Assembly: GCA_947252755.1 (NCBI GenBank)
Contig: CAMXWV010000001.1
Location: 186,001-250,000 of the forward strand
DNA: 64,000 bases
Reading direction: 5' to 3'
DNA from: an uncultured Dermabacter sp.
GTDB lineage: Bacteria; Actinomycetota; Actinomycetes; Actinomycetales; Dermabacteraceae
Shown: positions 8,745 to 17,786 of the stretch, piece after piece
Numbering within the stretch: position 1 is the first letter of the stretch
How the letters are laid out: each line of letters begins with the position of its first letter
Position numbers and translations under genes: made by a program
The notes under the pieces: model-generated
What the model saw: the letters and a program-made list of their open reading frames with translations, nothing else
Database searches by the model: none
Told to the model about the DNA's origin: nothing

Positions 8745-10835
8745 CGCCCTGTCACTGATCTCATCCGCAGCGTCAACCCGTTTGAGGTGGTCAGCGAGTA
8801 TCAGCCCGCCGGTGACCAGCCGAAGGCGATCGACGAGCTCGCCCGCCGGATCAATGACGGTGAGCAGGACGTGGTGCTGCTGGGCGCAACCGGCACCGGC
8901 AAATCCGCGACCGCAGCGTGGCTGATCGAGAAGCTGCAGCGGCCAACCCTGGTGATGGCGCATAACAAGACTCTCGCCGCGCAGCTTGCCTCGGAGTTCC
9001 GTGAACTGCTGCCGAAGAACGCCGTGGAGTACTTCGTCTCCTACTACGACTACTATCAGCCGGAGGCGTACGTTCCGCAGTCGGACACGTACATTGAAAA
9101 GGATTCGTCCATCAACGCCGAAGTGGAGCGTCTGCGCCACTCCGCCACGAATTCGCTGCTGACGCGGCGGGACGTGGTGGTGGTCAGCTCGGTGTCCTGC
9201 ATCTACGGCCTGGGCACCCCGCAGGAGTACGTGGACCGGATGGTGCGCCTCCAGGTGGGGGAGCAGCTGGACCGCGATGACCTGCTGCGTCGCTTTGTGG
9301 ACATGCAGTATGACCGCAATGACGTCTCCTTTGTGCGCGGCACCTTCCGGGTGCGCGGAGACACCGTGGAGATCATCCCGATGTACGAGGAGCTGGCGCT
9401 GCGGATCGAGTTCTTCGGCGATGAGATCGACGCGCTCTACACCCTCCATCCGATCACCGGCGAAGTGATCCGCGAAGAGCAGCAGATCCACATCTTCCCT
9501 GCTTCCCACTATGTGGCCGGCCCAGAGCGGCTGCAGCGCGCCATCACCGATATCGAAGCGGAGCTGGTGTGGCGCCTGGAGGAGCTAGAAGGGCAGAACA
9601 AACTGTTGGAAGCGCAGCGGCTGCGCATGCGCACCACCCATGACATCGAGATGCTGCGCCAGACCGGCTCCACGAACGGCGTGGAAAACTACTCGCGCCA
9701 CTTTGACGGGCGCGGCCCCGGCACACCGCCGAATACGCTCATGGACTATTTCCCGGAGGACTTCCTGCTGATCCTCGACGAGTCGCATGTGACCGTGCCG
9801 CAGATCGGGGCGATGTACGAGGGGGACCGTTCTCGTAAGCGCACCCTGGTGGACTTCGGCTTCCGGCTGCCCTCAGCGCTGGACAACCGCCCGCTCACCT
9901 TCGATGAGTTCGTGGAGCGCACTGGACAGACGGTGTACCTTTCGGCAACTCCCGCTCCCTACGAACTGGAGCGCGCCAACGGATATGTTGAGCAGATCAT
10001 CCGCCCCACGGGCTTGGTGGACCCGGAAGTGATCGTGAAACCGGTCAAGGGGCAGATCGATGACCTGCGAGCAGAGATCGAAGAGCGTGTGCAGCGCGAT
10101 GAGCGCGTGCTCGTCACCACCCTCACCAAACGCATGGCGGAAGATCTCACGGACTTCCTGCTGGAGAGCGGTGTGCGCGTGCAGTACCTGCATTCCGATG
10201 TGGACACGCTGCGCCGCGTGGAGCTGCTGCGTGCACTGCGGCTCGGCGAGTTCGATGTGCTGGTGGGAATCAACCTGCTGCGTGAAGGCTTGGACCTGCC
10301 GGAAGTGTCCCTGGTGGCGATCCTCGACGCGGACAAGGAGGGCTTTCTCCGCTCACGCACCTCGCTGATCCAGACGATCGGACGCGCCGCCCGCAACGTG
10401 TCCGGTCAGGTTCACATGTATGCGGACACTGTCACTGATTCGATGCGGGATGCAATCGAGGAGACGAACCGCCGGCGGTCGCTTCAGATCGAGTACAACC
10501 GGGAGCATGGCATCGACCCCCAGCCGCTGCGCAAGAAGATCGCGGATGTCACGGATATGCTCGCCCGAGAAGACATCGACACCGAAACCCTGCTGTCCAC
10601 CGACTACCGCGCGGGCAAGGAGCGGATCAGCCGCCGCAGCACCGAAAGCGGGCCCACGCTTGGTGGGCGCACCGTGGACCTCGGTGATAACCCTGTGGCC
10701 ACTCTCAAGGACATGATCGAGGAGCTCACGGGCAACATGCACGCCGCAGCCGAAGCACTCCAGTTCGAAGTGGCCGCGCGGCTGCGGGATGAAGTGGCGG
10801 AGCTGAAGAAAGAGCTGCGCCAGTTCGAGAACTGA
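8742..10835 (+). CDS. uvrB: excinuclease ABC subunit B
   Basis: A 697-residue helicase-like damage-verification subunit of nucleotide excision repair. Walker A is GATGTGKSAT (about residues 47-56). The beta-hairpin region YYDYYQPEAY and SDTYIEKDSSIN follow, DESH is motif II, and helicase motifs V and VI (GINLLREGLDLPEVSLV, QTIGRAARN) precede a C-terminal UVR coiled coil that binds UvrC. Length is typical. uvrA and uvrC lie 1.3-4 kb downstream, so all three Uvr subunits are encoded within about 8 kb. No LexA box is visible before this gene. Confidence 0.98.
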   Translation: MRPVTDLIRSVNPFEVVSEYQPAGDQPKAIDELARRINDGEQDVVLLGATGTGKSATAAWLIEKLQRPTLVMAHNKTLAAQLASEFRELLPKNAVEYFVSYYDYYQPEAYVPQSDTYIEKDSSINAEVERLRHSATNSLLTRRDVVVVSSVSCIYGLGTPQEYVDRMVRLQVGEQLDRDDLLRRFVDMQYDRNDVSFVRGTFRVRGDTVEIIPMYEELALRIEFFGDEIDALYTLHPITGEVIREEQQIHIFPASHYVAGPERLQRAITDIEAELVWRLEELEGQNKLLEAQRLRMRTTHDIEMLRQTGSTNGVENYSRHFDGRGPGTPPNTLMDYFPEDFLLILDESHVTVPQIGAMYEGDRSRKRTLVDFGFRLPSALDNRPLTFDEFVERTGQTVYLSATPAPYELERANGYVEQIIRPTGLVDPEVIVKPVKGQIDDLRAEIEERVQRDERVLVTTLTKRMAEDLTDFLLESGVRVQYLHSDVDTLRRVELLRALRLGEFDVLVGINLLREGLDLPEVSLVAILDADKEGFLRSRTSLIQTIGRAARNVSGQVHMYADTVTDSMRDAIEETNRRRSLQIEYNREHGIDPQPLRKKIADVTDMLAREDIDTETLLSTDYRAGKERISRRSTESGPTLGGRTVDLGDNPVATLKDMIEELTGNMHAAAEALQFEVAARLRDEVAELKKELRQFEN

Positions 10836-10849
10836 AGGAAGGACACACC

Positions 10850-11320
10850 ATGCAGATCACATCCGCTTCATTCGCCGACGGCGAGATGATCCCGCTGACG
10901 TTCGCAGAGAAAGATGCGGGCGGTGAGAACAGGTCCCCTCAGCTGTCCTGGTCCGGCGCACCGGAAGGCGCACGGTCCTACGCGCTGACGATCTATGACC
11001 CGGATGCGCCCACCGGCTCTGGCTTCTGGCACTGGGTGGCGTTCAACATTCCGCTCAGCACCACAGAGCTCGCCGAGGGCGAAGCCCTGCCCGACGGAGC
11101 CCGGGAATGGCTCAATGACTACGGCTACGAAGGCTACGGGGGCGCCTGCCCGCCGCCTGGACGCACCCACCGCTATATTCACACGGTGCACGCTCTGGAC
11201 GTGGAGAGCCTGGACGTGCCGCAGGGCGCGACCTGCGCGCAGGCCCGGTTCATGCTGATGGCGCACTCCATCGACTCCGCGTCGATCACTCCGCTGTTCG
11301 CCCTTCCGGACCAGGGCTGA
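10850..11320 (+). CDS. YbhB/YbcL family Raf-kinase-inhibitor-like (PEBP) protein
   Basis: 156 residues of the phosphatidylethanolamine-binding-protein fold: SPQLSW near the N terminus, then YALTIYDPDAPTGSGFWHW and CPPPGRTHRY, which form the conserved anion-binding pocket. Bacterial members are small cytosolic proteins whose ligand is poorly defined. GGAAGGA precedes ATG 10850. It sits between uvrB and uvrA and may be cotranscribed with uvrB (14-base gap). Confidence 0.9.
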   Translation: MQITSASFADGEMIPLTFAEKDAGGENRSPQLSWSGAPEGARSYALTIYDPDAPTGSGFWHWVAFNIPLSTTELAEGEALPDGAREWLNDYGYEGYGGACPPPGRTHRYIHTVHALDVESLDVPQGATCAQARFMLMAHSIDSASITPLFALPDQG

Positions 11321-11353
11321 GCCGCGCCCCTGTCGGGCAGCGCAGCCGGCTGA

Positions 11354-12109
11354 TCACCAGCCGCGTTCGCGCCATTCTGGCAGGTGGGGGCGCTCCGCCC
11401 CGAGGGTTGTGTCAGCGCCGTGGCCCGGGTACACCCACGTGGAGTCCGCCAGCTGATCGAACAGCCGCTGCTGCACATCATCCAGAAGCTGCCGGAACCG
11501 GGCGGAGTCGCCCTGAGTTGCGCCCACACCGCCTGGGAACAGTGAGTCCCCGGTGAACAGATGGTCACCGTCGTCCCCTTCGCCGCGGAACAGCAGCGCA
11601 ATGGAGCCGGGAGTGTGGCCGCGCAGCGCGATCACCTCGAGATCATTGACGCCCACGCGGATCACATCCCCGTGCCGCACCGGGTTCGTGGTGCGGGTGG
11701 GGATGTCCGGGACGTCAGCCGCCCCCGCGTAGGTGCGCGCATCGGTCTTCGCGACGATCTGCGGCAGCGCCTGCACGTGATCCCAGTGCGAATGGGTGGT
11801 GATCACCCCGTCGAGCCGCTCCGAGGCGGAGCCTTCGCGGATCAGGCGCATCAGCCGGGGAAAGTCCGCGGCGGCGTCGATCAGCATCTGCACTCCGGAC
11901 ACCAGGCAGGTCAGCAGGTAGGCATTGTTGTCCATCTCGCCCACGGCGGCTTTGCGGATCTCCACGGTGCGCAGCGTGCGCACATCTGCGGCACCGCCCA
12001 CTTCCACATCGCCCGTGTACCTTTTGCCGGACTGCTCGCTTCCCGAGTTCTGGCTGCCCCTGTGCTGGGAGTTCAGGCTGTGCGGTGCGGGACGGCTCTC
12101 ATTGCTCAT
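11354..12109 (-). CDS. MBL-fold metallo-hydrolase, glyoxalase II-like
   Basis: 251 residues. The metallo-beta-lactamase motif THSHWDH (H-x-H-x-D-H) lies at about residue 105-111, with further ligands in LRGHTPGS, FTGDSLF and YPGHG. Such genes are often found divergent from uvrA in actinobacteria. Members hydrolyse thioesters, typically hydroxyacylglutathione or mycothiol analogues; the true substrate is unknown here. The first ~45 residues are Ser/Gly-rich and lie outside the fold, so a later start, such as GTG 12009 (VEVGGAADVRT), is possible. Confidence 0.85.
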   Translation of the reverse strand: MSNESRPAPHSLNSQHRGSQNSGSEQSGKRYTGDVEVGGAADVRTLRTVEIRKAAVGEMDNNAYLLTCLVSGVQMLIDAAADFPRLMRLIREGSASERLDGVITTHSHWDHVQALPQIVAKTDARTYAGAADVPDIPTRTTNPVRHGDVIRVGVNDLEVIALRGHTPGSIALLFRGEGDDGDHLFTGDSLFPGGVGATQGDSARFRQLLDDVQQRLFDQLADSTWVYPGHGADTTLGAERPHLPEWRERGW

Positions 12110-12131
12110 AGGTCGAGTATAGGGAGAGGGC

Positions 12132-12146
12132 TACGATTGCATGGTG
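12132..12146 (+). promoter_or_regulatory. candidate leaderless promoter of uvrA
   Basis: TACGAT (12132-12137) ends three bases before ATG 12141 and six bases before GTG 12144. There is no clear Shine-Dalgarno sequence. If transcription starts seven bases after the hexamer, GTG 12144 is the better start codon. Confidence 0.35.
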
Positions 12147-14981
12147 AGTGAATCCCTGATCGTCCGCGGTGCGCGCGAGCACAATCTGAAGAACGTTGAC
12201 CTGGAGATCCCGCGCGGAGCGATGGTGGTGTTCTCGGGCCTGTCCGGCTCCGGGAAGTCCTCGCTCGCGTTCGACACGATCTTCGCCGAAGGCCAACGCC
12301 GCTATGTGGAGTCGCTGTCCTCCTATGCGCGCCAGTTCCTGGGCCAGATGGAGAAGCCGCGCGTGGACTTCATCGAAGGGCTGTCTCCCGCGGTCTCCAT
12401 CGACCAGAAGTCAACGAACCGCAACCCGCGATCCACGGTGGGCACGATCACCGAGATCCACGACTACCTGCGCCTGCTGTACGCGCGCGTGGGCGTTCAG
12501 CACTGCCCTGTGTGCGATGCCCGCATCGAATCGCAGAGCGCCGAGCAGATCGTGGATGCGCTACTCATGCTGGATGAGGGCACCCGCTTTCAGCTGCTGG
12601 CGCCGGTGGTGCGCGGCCGCAAAGGCGAGCACGTGGACCTGCTGAGTTCGCTGCAGTCCCAGGGCTTCTCCCGCGCCCGCATCGACGGAGACATCACACG
12701 CCTCACCGATGACATCACACTCGCCAAAACCCGTAAGCATACGATCGAGGTGATCGTTGACCGGCTGGCGGCGAAACCGGATGCGCGCAGTCGCCTCACT
12801 GACTCCGTGGAGACCGCGCTCCGCCTGTCCGGCGGCACGCTCATCGCTGACTTCGTCGACCGCGATGAGAACGACCCCGAGCGCTTCCGCCGATTCTCCG
12901 AGCAGCGGTCCTGCCCGAATGAGCACCCGTTGGAGCTGGAGGAGATCGAACCGCGGTCCTTCTCATTCAATGCGCCCTACGGCGCCTGCCCGGAGTGCGA
13001 CGGCATCGGCAGCCGGCTCGTGATCGACCCTGAGCTCGTGATACCCGATGACTCCCTCAGCCTCAAAGAAGGCGCAATCGCACCGTGGACGCTCGGCTCC
13101 AGCGACCATCATCAGCAGATCATGACGGCGCTCTCCAAGGACCTGAAGTTCTCCATGGGCACGCCGTACCGGGCGCTGCCGCAGGATGTCAAAGAGGCGC
13201 TGCTGCACGGGCATGATTTCCAGGTGCATGTCCGCTACCGCAACCGGTTCGGCCGTGAACGCCGCTACTCCACCGGATTCGAAGGCGTCATGCACTTCCT
13301 GGAGCGCCGCCATGAGGACACCGAGTCCGCATGGGCGCGTGAACGCTACGAACAGTTCATGCGCGAATCCCCCTGCCCCAAATGCAAGGGCGCCCGGCTG
13401 CGGCCCGAGGTGCTGGCGGTCCGCGTCGGCGGACAGTCCATCGCGGAGCTCTCCGAAATGCCGATCGATGAAGCGAAGGCCTTTCTTGATTCGCTCAGCT
13501 GGAGTGAACGGGAGCTGCAGATCGCTGATGAAGTGCTGCGCGAGATCCGATCCCGGCTCGGCTTCCTGGTGGATGTGGGCCTCACCTATCTGAACCTGTC
13601 CCGCAGCGCCGGCACCCTCTCCGGCGGGGAAGCCCAGCGGATCCGGCTTGCCACGCAGATCGGTGCGGGCCTGGTGGGCGTGCTGTATGTGCTGGATGAG
13701 CCGTCGATCGGCCTGCACCAGCGGGACAACATGCGCCTGATCTCCACTCTGGAGCGGCTGCGAGACCTCGGCAACACCCTGATCGTGGTGGAGCACGACG
13801 AGGACACGCTGCGAGCCGCGGACTGGATTGTGGACATCGGTCCGCTCGCCGGCGAGTACGGCGGCCGGATCGTGCATTCCGGTGACCTTGCAGGGCTGAA
13901 GCAGAATCGGGAATCCCTCACCGGCGACTACCTGTCAGGGCGGCGCGCCATCGCGGTGCCGCCGGTGCGCCGAGCAGTTGACAAGGACCGCATGCTGACG
14001 GTTGTGAACCCGCGGGAGAACAACCTGCAGGGCATGGACGTGTCGTTCCCGCTCGGAACGCTCACCGCGGTGACGGGCGTGTCAGGCTCCGGAAAATCCA
14101 CCCTGGTCAACGACATCCTGTACAAGGTGCTCGCCAAACAGCTGAATCGGGCACGCACTGTTCCTGGTCGGCACACCCGCGTGACCGGTCTGGAGCACCT
14201 GGACAAGGTGGTGCACGTGGACCAGTCGCCGATTGGCCGCACCCCCCGTTCCAATCCAGCCACCTACACGGGCGTATGGGACCGGGTCCGTACCCTGTTC
14301 GCCCAGACGGCTGAGGCAAAGGTGCGCGGCTACAAAGCCGGCAGGTTCTCCTTCAACGTCAAGGGCGGCCGCTGTGAGAACTGCTCCGGTGACGGCACAA
14401 TCAAGATTGAGATGAACTTCTTGCCGGACGTCTACGTCACCTGTGAAGTGTGCAAGGGTGCCCGGTACAACCGGGAGACACTCGAGGTGCATTTCAAGGG
14501 CAAGAACGTGGCGCAGGTGCTGGACATGCCGATTGCAGAAGGGGTGGAGTTCTTCGAGGCGGTCCCCGCGATCCACCGTCAGCTGCAGACACTGGTGGAC
14601 GTGGGGCTCGGCTATGTGCGGCTGGGACAGTCAGCCACCACCCTCTCCGGCGGTGAAGCACAGCGGGTGAAGCTCGCCAGCGAACTGCACAAGCGCTCCA
14701 ACGGCCGCAGCATCTACGTGCTCGACGAGCCCACCACCGGTCTGCACTTCGAAGACGTCTCCAAGCTGCTGACAGTTCTGCAGGGGCTCGTGGACAAGGG
14801 GAACACGGTGCTCGTCATCGAACACAACTTGGATGTGATCAAGAGCGCCGACTACATCGTGGACCTGGGCCCGGAGGGCGGTTCCGGCGGCGGCCAGCTG
14901 ATCGCCGCCGGCACACCCGAGCAGGTGGCCGGCGTGGAGGAGTCCTTCACCGGCCAGTTCCTCAAGGACATGCTCGAATGA
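12141..14981 (+). CDS. uvrA: excinuclease ABC subunit A
   Basis: A 946-residue tandem ABC-type ATPase that recognises DNA lesions and loads UvrB. N-terminal Walker A is SGLSGSGKSS (about residue 31) and the second is GVSGSGKST (about residue 650). Both ABC signatures (TLSGGEAQRIRLA and TLSGGEAQRVKLA) and both DEP Walker B segments are intact. Cys clusters for zinc are seen at CPVC, CPNEH...CPECDG, CPKCKGAR and CENCSGDG...CEVCKGAR. ATG 12141 and GTG 12144 are both possible starts. The last codons overlap uvrC as ATGA. Confidence 0.98.
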   Translation: MVSESLIVRGAREHNLKNVDLEIPRGAMVVFSGLSGSGKSSLAFDTIFAEGQRRYVESLSSYARQFLGQMEKPRVDFIEGLSPAVSIDQKSTNRNPRSTVGTITEIHDYLRLLYARVGVQHCPVCDARIESQSAEQIVDALLMLDEGTRFQLLAPVVRGRKGEHVDLLSSLQSQGFSRARIDGDITRLTDDITLAKTRKHTIEVIVDRLAAKPDARSRLTDSVETALRLSGGTLIADFVDRDENDPERFRRFSEQRSCPNEHPLELEEIEPRSFSFNAPYGACPECDGIGSRLVIDPELVIPDDSLSLKEGAIAPWTLGSSDHHQQIMTALSKDLKFSMGTPYRALPQDVKEALLHGHDFQVHVRYRNRFGRERRYSTGFEGVMHFLERRHEDTESAWARERYEQFMRESPCPKCKGARLRPEVLAVRVGGQSIAELSEMPIDEAKAFLDSLSWSERELQIADEVLREIRSRLGFLVDVGLTYLNLSRSAGTLSGGEAQRIRLATQIGAGLVGVLYVLDEPSIGLHQRDNMRLISTLERLRDLGNTLIVVEHDEDTLRAADWIVDIGPLAGEYGGRIVHSGDLAGLKQNRESLTGDYLSGRRAIAVPPVRRAVDKDRMLTVVNPRENNLQGMDVSFPLGTLTAVTGVSGSGKSTLVNDILYKVLAKQLNRARTVPGRHTRVTGLEHLDKVVHVDQSPIGRTPRSNPATYTGVWDRVRTLFAQTAEAKVRGYKAGRFSFNVKGGRCENCSGDGTIKIEMNFLPDVYVTCEVCKGARYNRETLEVHFKGKNVAQVLDMPIAEGVEFFEAVPAIHRQLQTLVDVGLGYVRLGQSATTLSGGEAQRVKLASELHKRSNGRSIYVLDEPTTGLHFEDVSKLLTVLQGLVDKGNTVLVIEHNLDVIKSADYIVDLGPEGGSGGGQLIAAGTPEQVAGVEESFTGQFLKDMLE

Positions 14982-16906
14982 CCGATCCGGCCGCCTACCG
15001 GCCCGCCCCGGGATCCATTCCCACGGATCCCGGCGTGTACCGATTCTCGGATCCTGACGGCCGGGTCGTCTACGTGGGCAAGGCGAAGAATCTCCGCCAG
15101 CGCCTCTCCTCCTATTTCCAGGATCTGACGAACCTGCATCCGCGCACCCAGCGCATGGTCACCACCGCGGCGAGTGTTCAGTGGACCGTGGTCACCTCCG
15201 ATGTGGAGGCCCTCACCCTCGAATACACCTGGATCAAGGAGTTCGAGCCGAGGTTCAACGTCAAATTCCGGGATGACAAGTCCTACCCATTCCTCGTGGT
15301 CACCATGGGGGAGAAGGTGCCGCGCGCCATGATCACTCGAAAGGAGCGGCACCGCACCGATCGCTCCTTCGGGCCCTACGCGCACGTCTGGGCGATTCGG
15401 GAGACCCTTGACCTGCTGCTGCGCGTATTCCCCATCCGCACCTGCGCCCCCGGGGTCTACCGCCGTGCCGAACGCACCGGCCGACCCTGCCTGCTCGGCT
15501 TCATCGGCAAATGCTCAGCCCCCTGCGTGGGCTCAGTCAGCCAGGCTGAACACCGCGAGCTCGCCGAGGGCTTCGTGGACTTCATGGACGGCAACACCGG
15601 ACGGTGGGTCCGGGACCTGAAGCGCCGGATGAAGGCCGCCGCCGCCGACATGGACTATGAGACCGCGGCTCGACTGCGCGATGACATTCAGGCGCTGGAT
15701 ACGGTCATGTCCAAGAACTCGGTGGTGCTGTCGGACTCCACCGACGCGGATCTGGTGGCGATGGTGCTGGATGATCTGGAGGCATCGGTTCAGGTGTTCC
15801 ATGTGCGCGGAGGCCGAGTGCGCGGTCAGCGCGGCTGGACAGCCGAATTGCTGGATGACTCCACCCCCGAGCAGCTGATGGAGCGCGCTCTGGCCCAGCT
15901 GTACGAGGGGACCGATACGGTGCCGCCCCCGGAGATCCTCGTGACCCATCTTCCAGCGAACCCGGACGTGATCCGAGACCTCACTGGCCGCGCCGCTGTT
16001 GACCTGCGGATCCCCCGTCGCGGGGAGAAGAAAGATCTCCTGGAGACCGTCACGGCGAATGCGAAGGAAGCGCTGCGCCTGGGCAAGCTCAAACGCTCGG
16101 GCGATCTCACCTCCAGGTCCAAGGCCCTGGAGGATCTGGGAGATGCGCTGGACATGGACCAGGCGCCGCTGCGCATCGAATGCTTCGACATCTCGCACTC
16201 ACACGGCACGAACGTGGTGGGGTCCATGGTGGTGTTCGAGGACGGCCTGCCCCGCAAAAGCGAGTATCGACGCTTCTCGATCAGCGGTGACGCCGCCCGT
16301 GATGACACCGCCTCCATGTACGACGTGATGACCCGCCGTCTGAAGCACCACCTGGCACAGCTGGAAGAGCGGGAGCGCGGGCAGCTGCCGGCAGACCCGG
16401 AGACGGGGGAGAAGGCGCGGTTCGCCTACCCGCCCCAGCTGATCGTGGTGGATGGAGGCCTGCCCCAGGTGAACGCTGCCCAGCGGGCGATGGATGACCT
16501 GGGCATCACGGACATCGCTCTGGTGGGCATCGCCAAGCGCCTTGAGGAGATCTGGCTGCCCGGTGACGACTACCCGCTGATTCTGCCGCGCACATCCGAA
16601 GCGCTGTTCCTGATTCAGCGGCTGCGGGATGAGGCGCATCGCTTTGCGATCTCGTACCATCGATCCAAACGAGGTCGGACCATGCAGGAGAGCGCGCTCG
16701 ACTCAGTGCCCGGCCTCGGCCCGGCACGGCGCCGGGCGCTGCTGGACCGCTACGTGACAGTCGCCGCGATCCGGAAGGCGAGTCTGGAGGATCTTCAGCT
16801 CACCCCCGGGATCGGACCGTCGCTGGCAACAGCGATCCTGGCCTCGCTGGCCGGTGATGAGTCCGCGCCCGCCGTCAACATGACCACAGGAGAGATCATT
16901 GACTGA
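14978..16906 (+). CDS. uvrC: excinuclease ABC subunit C
   Basis: A 642-residue dual-incision nuclease. The N-terminal GIY-YIG domain (GVYRFSD...VVYVGKAKNLRQR) makes the 3' cut. A cysteine region (CAPGVYRR...CLLGFIGKCSAPC) and a UVR motif (MDYETAARLRDDIQAL, about residue 225) follow. The RNase H-like 5' nuclease has ECFDISH and VVDGGLPQV, and the C terminus has a helix-hairpin-helix pair (SVPGLGPARRRALL, TPGIGPSLA). Starts inside uvrA (four-base overlap) and overlaps rapZ by eight bases. Confidence 0.98.
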   Translation: MTDPAAYRPAPGSIPTDPGVYRFSDPDGRVVYVGKAKNLRQRLSSYFQDLTNLHPRTQRMVTTAASVQWTVVTSDVEALTLEYTWIKEFEPRFNVKFRDDKSYPFLVVTMGEKVPRAMITRKERHRTDRSFGPYAHVWAIRETLDLLLRVFPIRTCAPGVYRRAERTGRPCLLGFIGKCSAPCVGSVSQAEHRELAEGFVDFMDGNTGRWVRDLKRRMKAAAADMDYETAARLRDDIQALDTVMSKNSVVLSDSTDADLVAMVLDDLEASVQVFHVRGGRVRGQRGWTAELLDDSTPEQLMERALAQLYEGTDTVPPPEILVTHLPANPDVIRDLTGRAAVDLRIPRRGEKKDLLETVTANAKEALRLGKLKRSGDLTSRSKALEDLGDALDMDQAPLRIECFDISHSHGTNVVGSMVVFEDGLPRKSEYRRFSISGDAARDDTASMYDVMTRRLKHHLAQLEERERGQLPADPETGEKARFAYPPQLIVVDGGLPQVNAAQRAMDDLGITDIALVGIAKRLEEIWLPGDDYPLILPRTSEALFLIQRLRDEAHRFAISYHRSKRGRTMQESALDSVPGLGPARRRALLDRYVTVAAIRKASLEDLQLTPGIGPSLATAILASLAGDESAPAVNMTTGEIID

Positions 16907-17786
16907 GACCCAAGGTCCCGAAGCCACCGCTCCGGAGATCGTGATCATCACCGGCATCGCCGGGGCGGGCCGGGAAAGCGCAGCGCATGCGCTGGAGGAC
17001 ATCGGCTGGTATGTGGTGTACAACATCGCCCCGCAGCTGATCCGCACCCTCTATGATCTCCAGGCGAGCGCCACCGGCCGCCAGACCCGGTTCGCTGTGG
17101 TCACCGACCCGCGGTCCGGGCCGTTCTTCGGGGAGCTGCCCCAGGTGATCGAGCAGCTGCGGGAACAGGAGCTCGACGTCAAGCTCATCTTCCTTGAAGC
17201 AGACGAAACAACCCTGGTTCGGCGATTCGACGCGGTGCGCCGGCCCCACCCGCTGCAGGCAGAGGAAGGCGTTCTGGAGGGCATCCGTCGTGAACGGGAA
17301 CTGCTGGAGCCGCTGCGCCGACTTGCCGACGTGGTCATCGACACCACCAACCTCAACGTGCACCAGCTCGCCACTCGGATGCGCGGTGCTTTCGGCACCA
17401 TGGAGGACCGCGCCGTCACCGTCAACCTGCTCAGCTTCGGATTCAAGTACGGTGTTCCGATCGAAGCGGATTACATGGCGGATGTGCGGTTTCTGCCGAA
17501 CCCCTACTGGGTTCCGGAGCTGCGGTCCAAACGGGGAACGGACAGAGATGTGGCGGAGTTCGTGCTGAATGCTCCGAACGCTGAAGAGTTCGTGACGAAG
17601 TATGTGGATGCACTGCTGCCCGTGCTGCGCGGCTACAGTGAAGAGAACAAGCAGTTCGCCACCGTGGCAATCGGCTGCACCGGCGGCAAACATCGCAGCG
17701 TGGCGATCAGCGAACGCATTCGGGACGAGTTGCAGAAGCTCGGCCACTCCGTGCGGATCCGCCACCGAGATCTGGGGCGTGAATGA
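16899..17786 (+). CDS. rapZ: RapZ/YvcJ family protein with degenerate P-loop
   Basis: 295 residues, the usual length of RapZ (YvcJ), a P-loop protein that acts as RNase adapter or signalling protein. The C-terminal domain is conserved: SFGFKYGVP, ADVRFLPNPYW and the GCTGGKHRSV loop. The N terminus is odd. The nucleotide-binding loop reads GIAGAGRES, with Glu where Ser/Thr follows the Lys/Arg, and the normal DNLP segment reads YNIAP. Nucleotide binding may therefore be lost; the gene is otherwise full length and in frame. TTG 16899 has AGGAGAG (16888-16894) upstream and overlaps uvrC. It overlaps yvcK by four bases, the usual rapZ-yvcK-whiA arrangement. Confidence 0.9.
   Translation: MTETQGPEATAPEIVIITGIAGAGRESAAHALEDIGWYVVYNIAPQLIRTLYDLQASATGRQTRFAVVTDPRSGPFFGELPQVIEQLREQELDVKLIFLEADETTLVRRFDAVRRPHPLQAEEGVLEGIRRERELLEPLRRLADVVIDTTNLNVHQLATRMRGAFGTMEDRAVTVNLLSFGFKYGVPIEADYMADVRFLPNPYWVPELRSKRGTDRDVAEFVLNAPNAEEFVTKYVDALLPVLRGYSEENKQFATVAIGCTGGKHRSVAISERIRDELQKLGHSVRIRHRDLGRE

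Noticed and set aside
11347..11363. hairpin CGGCTG/CAGCCG as terminator between the PEBP and MBL genes
   Set aside because: Only six base pairs, overlaps the MBL stop region and has no T tract; too weak to call.
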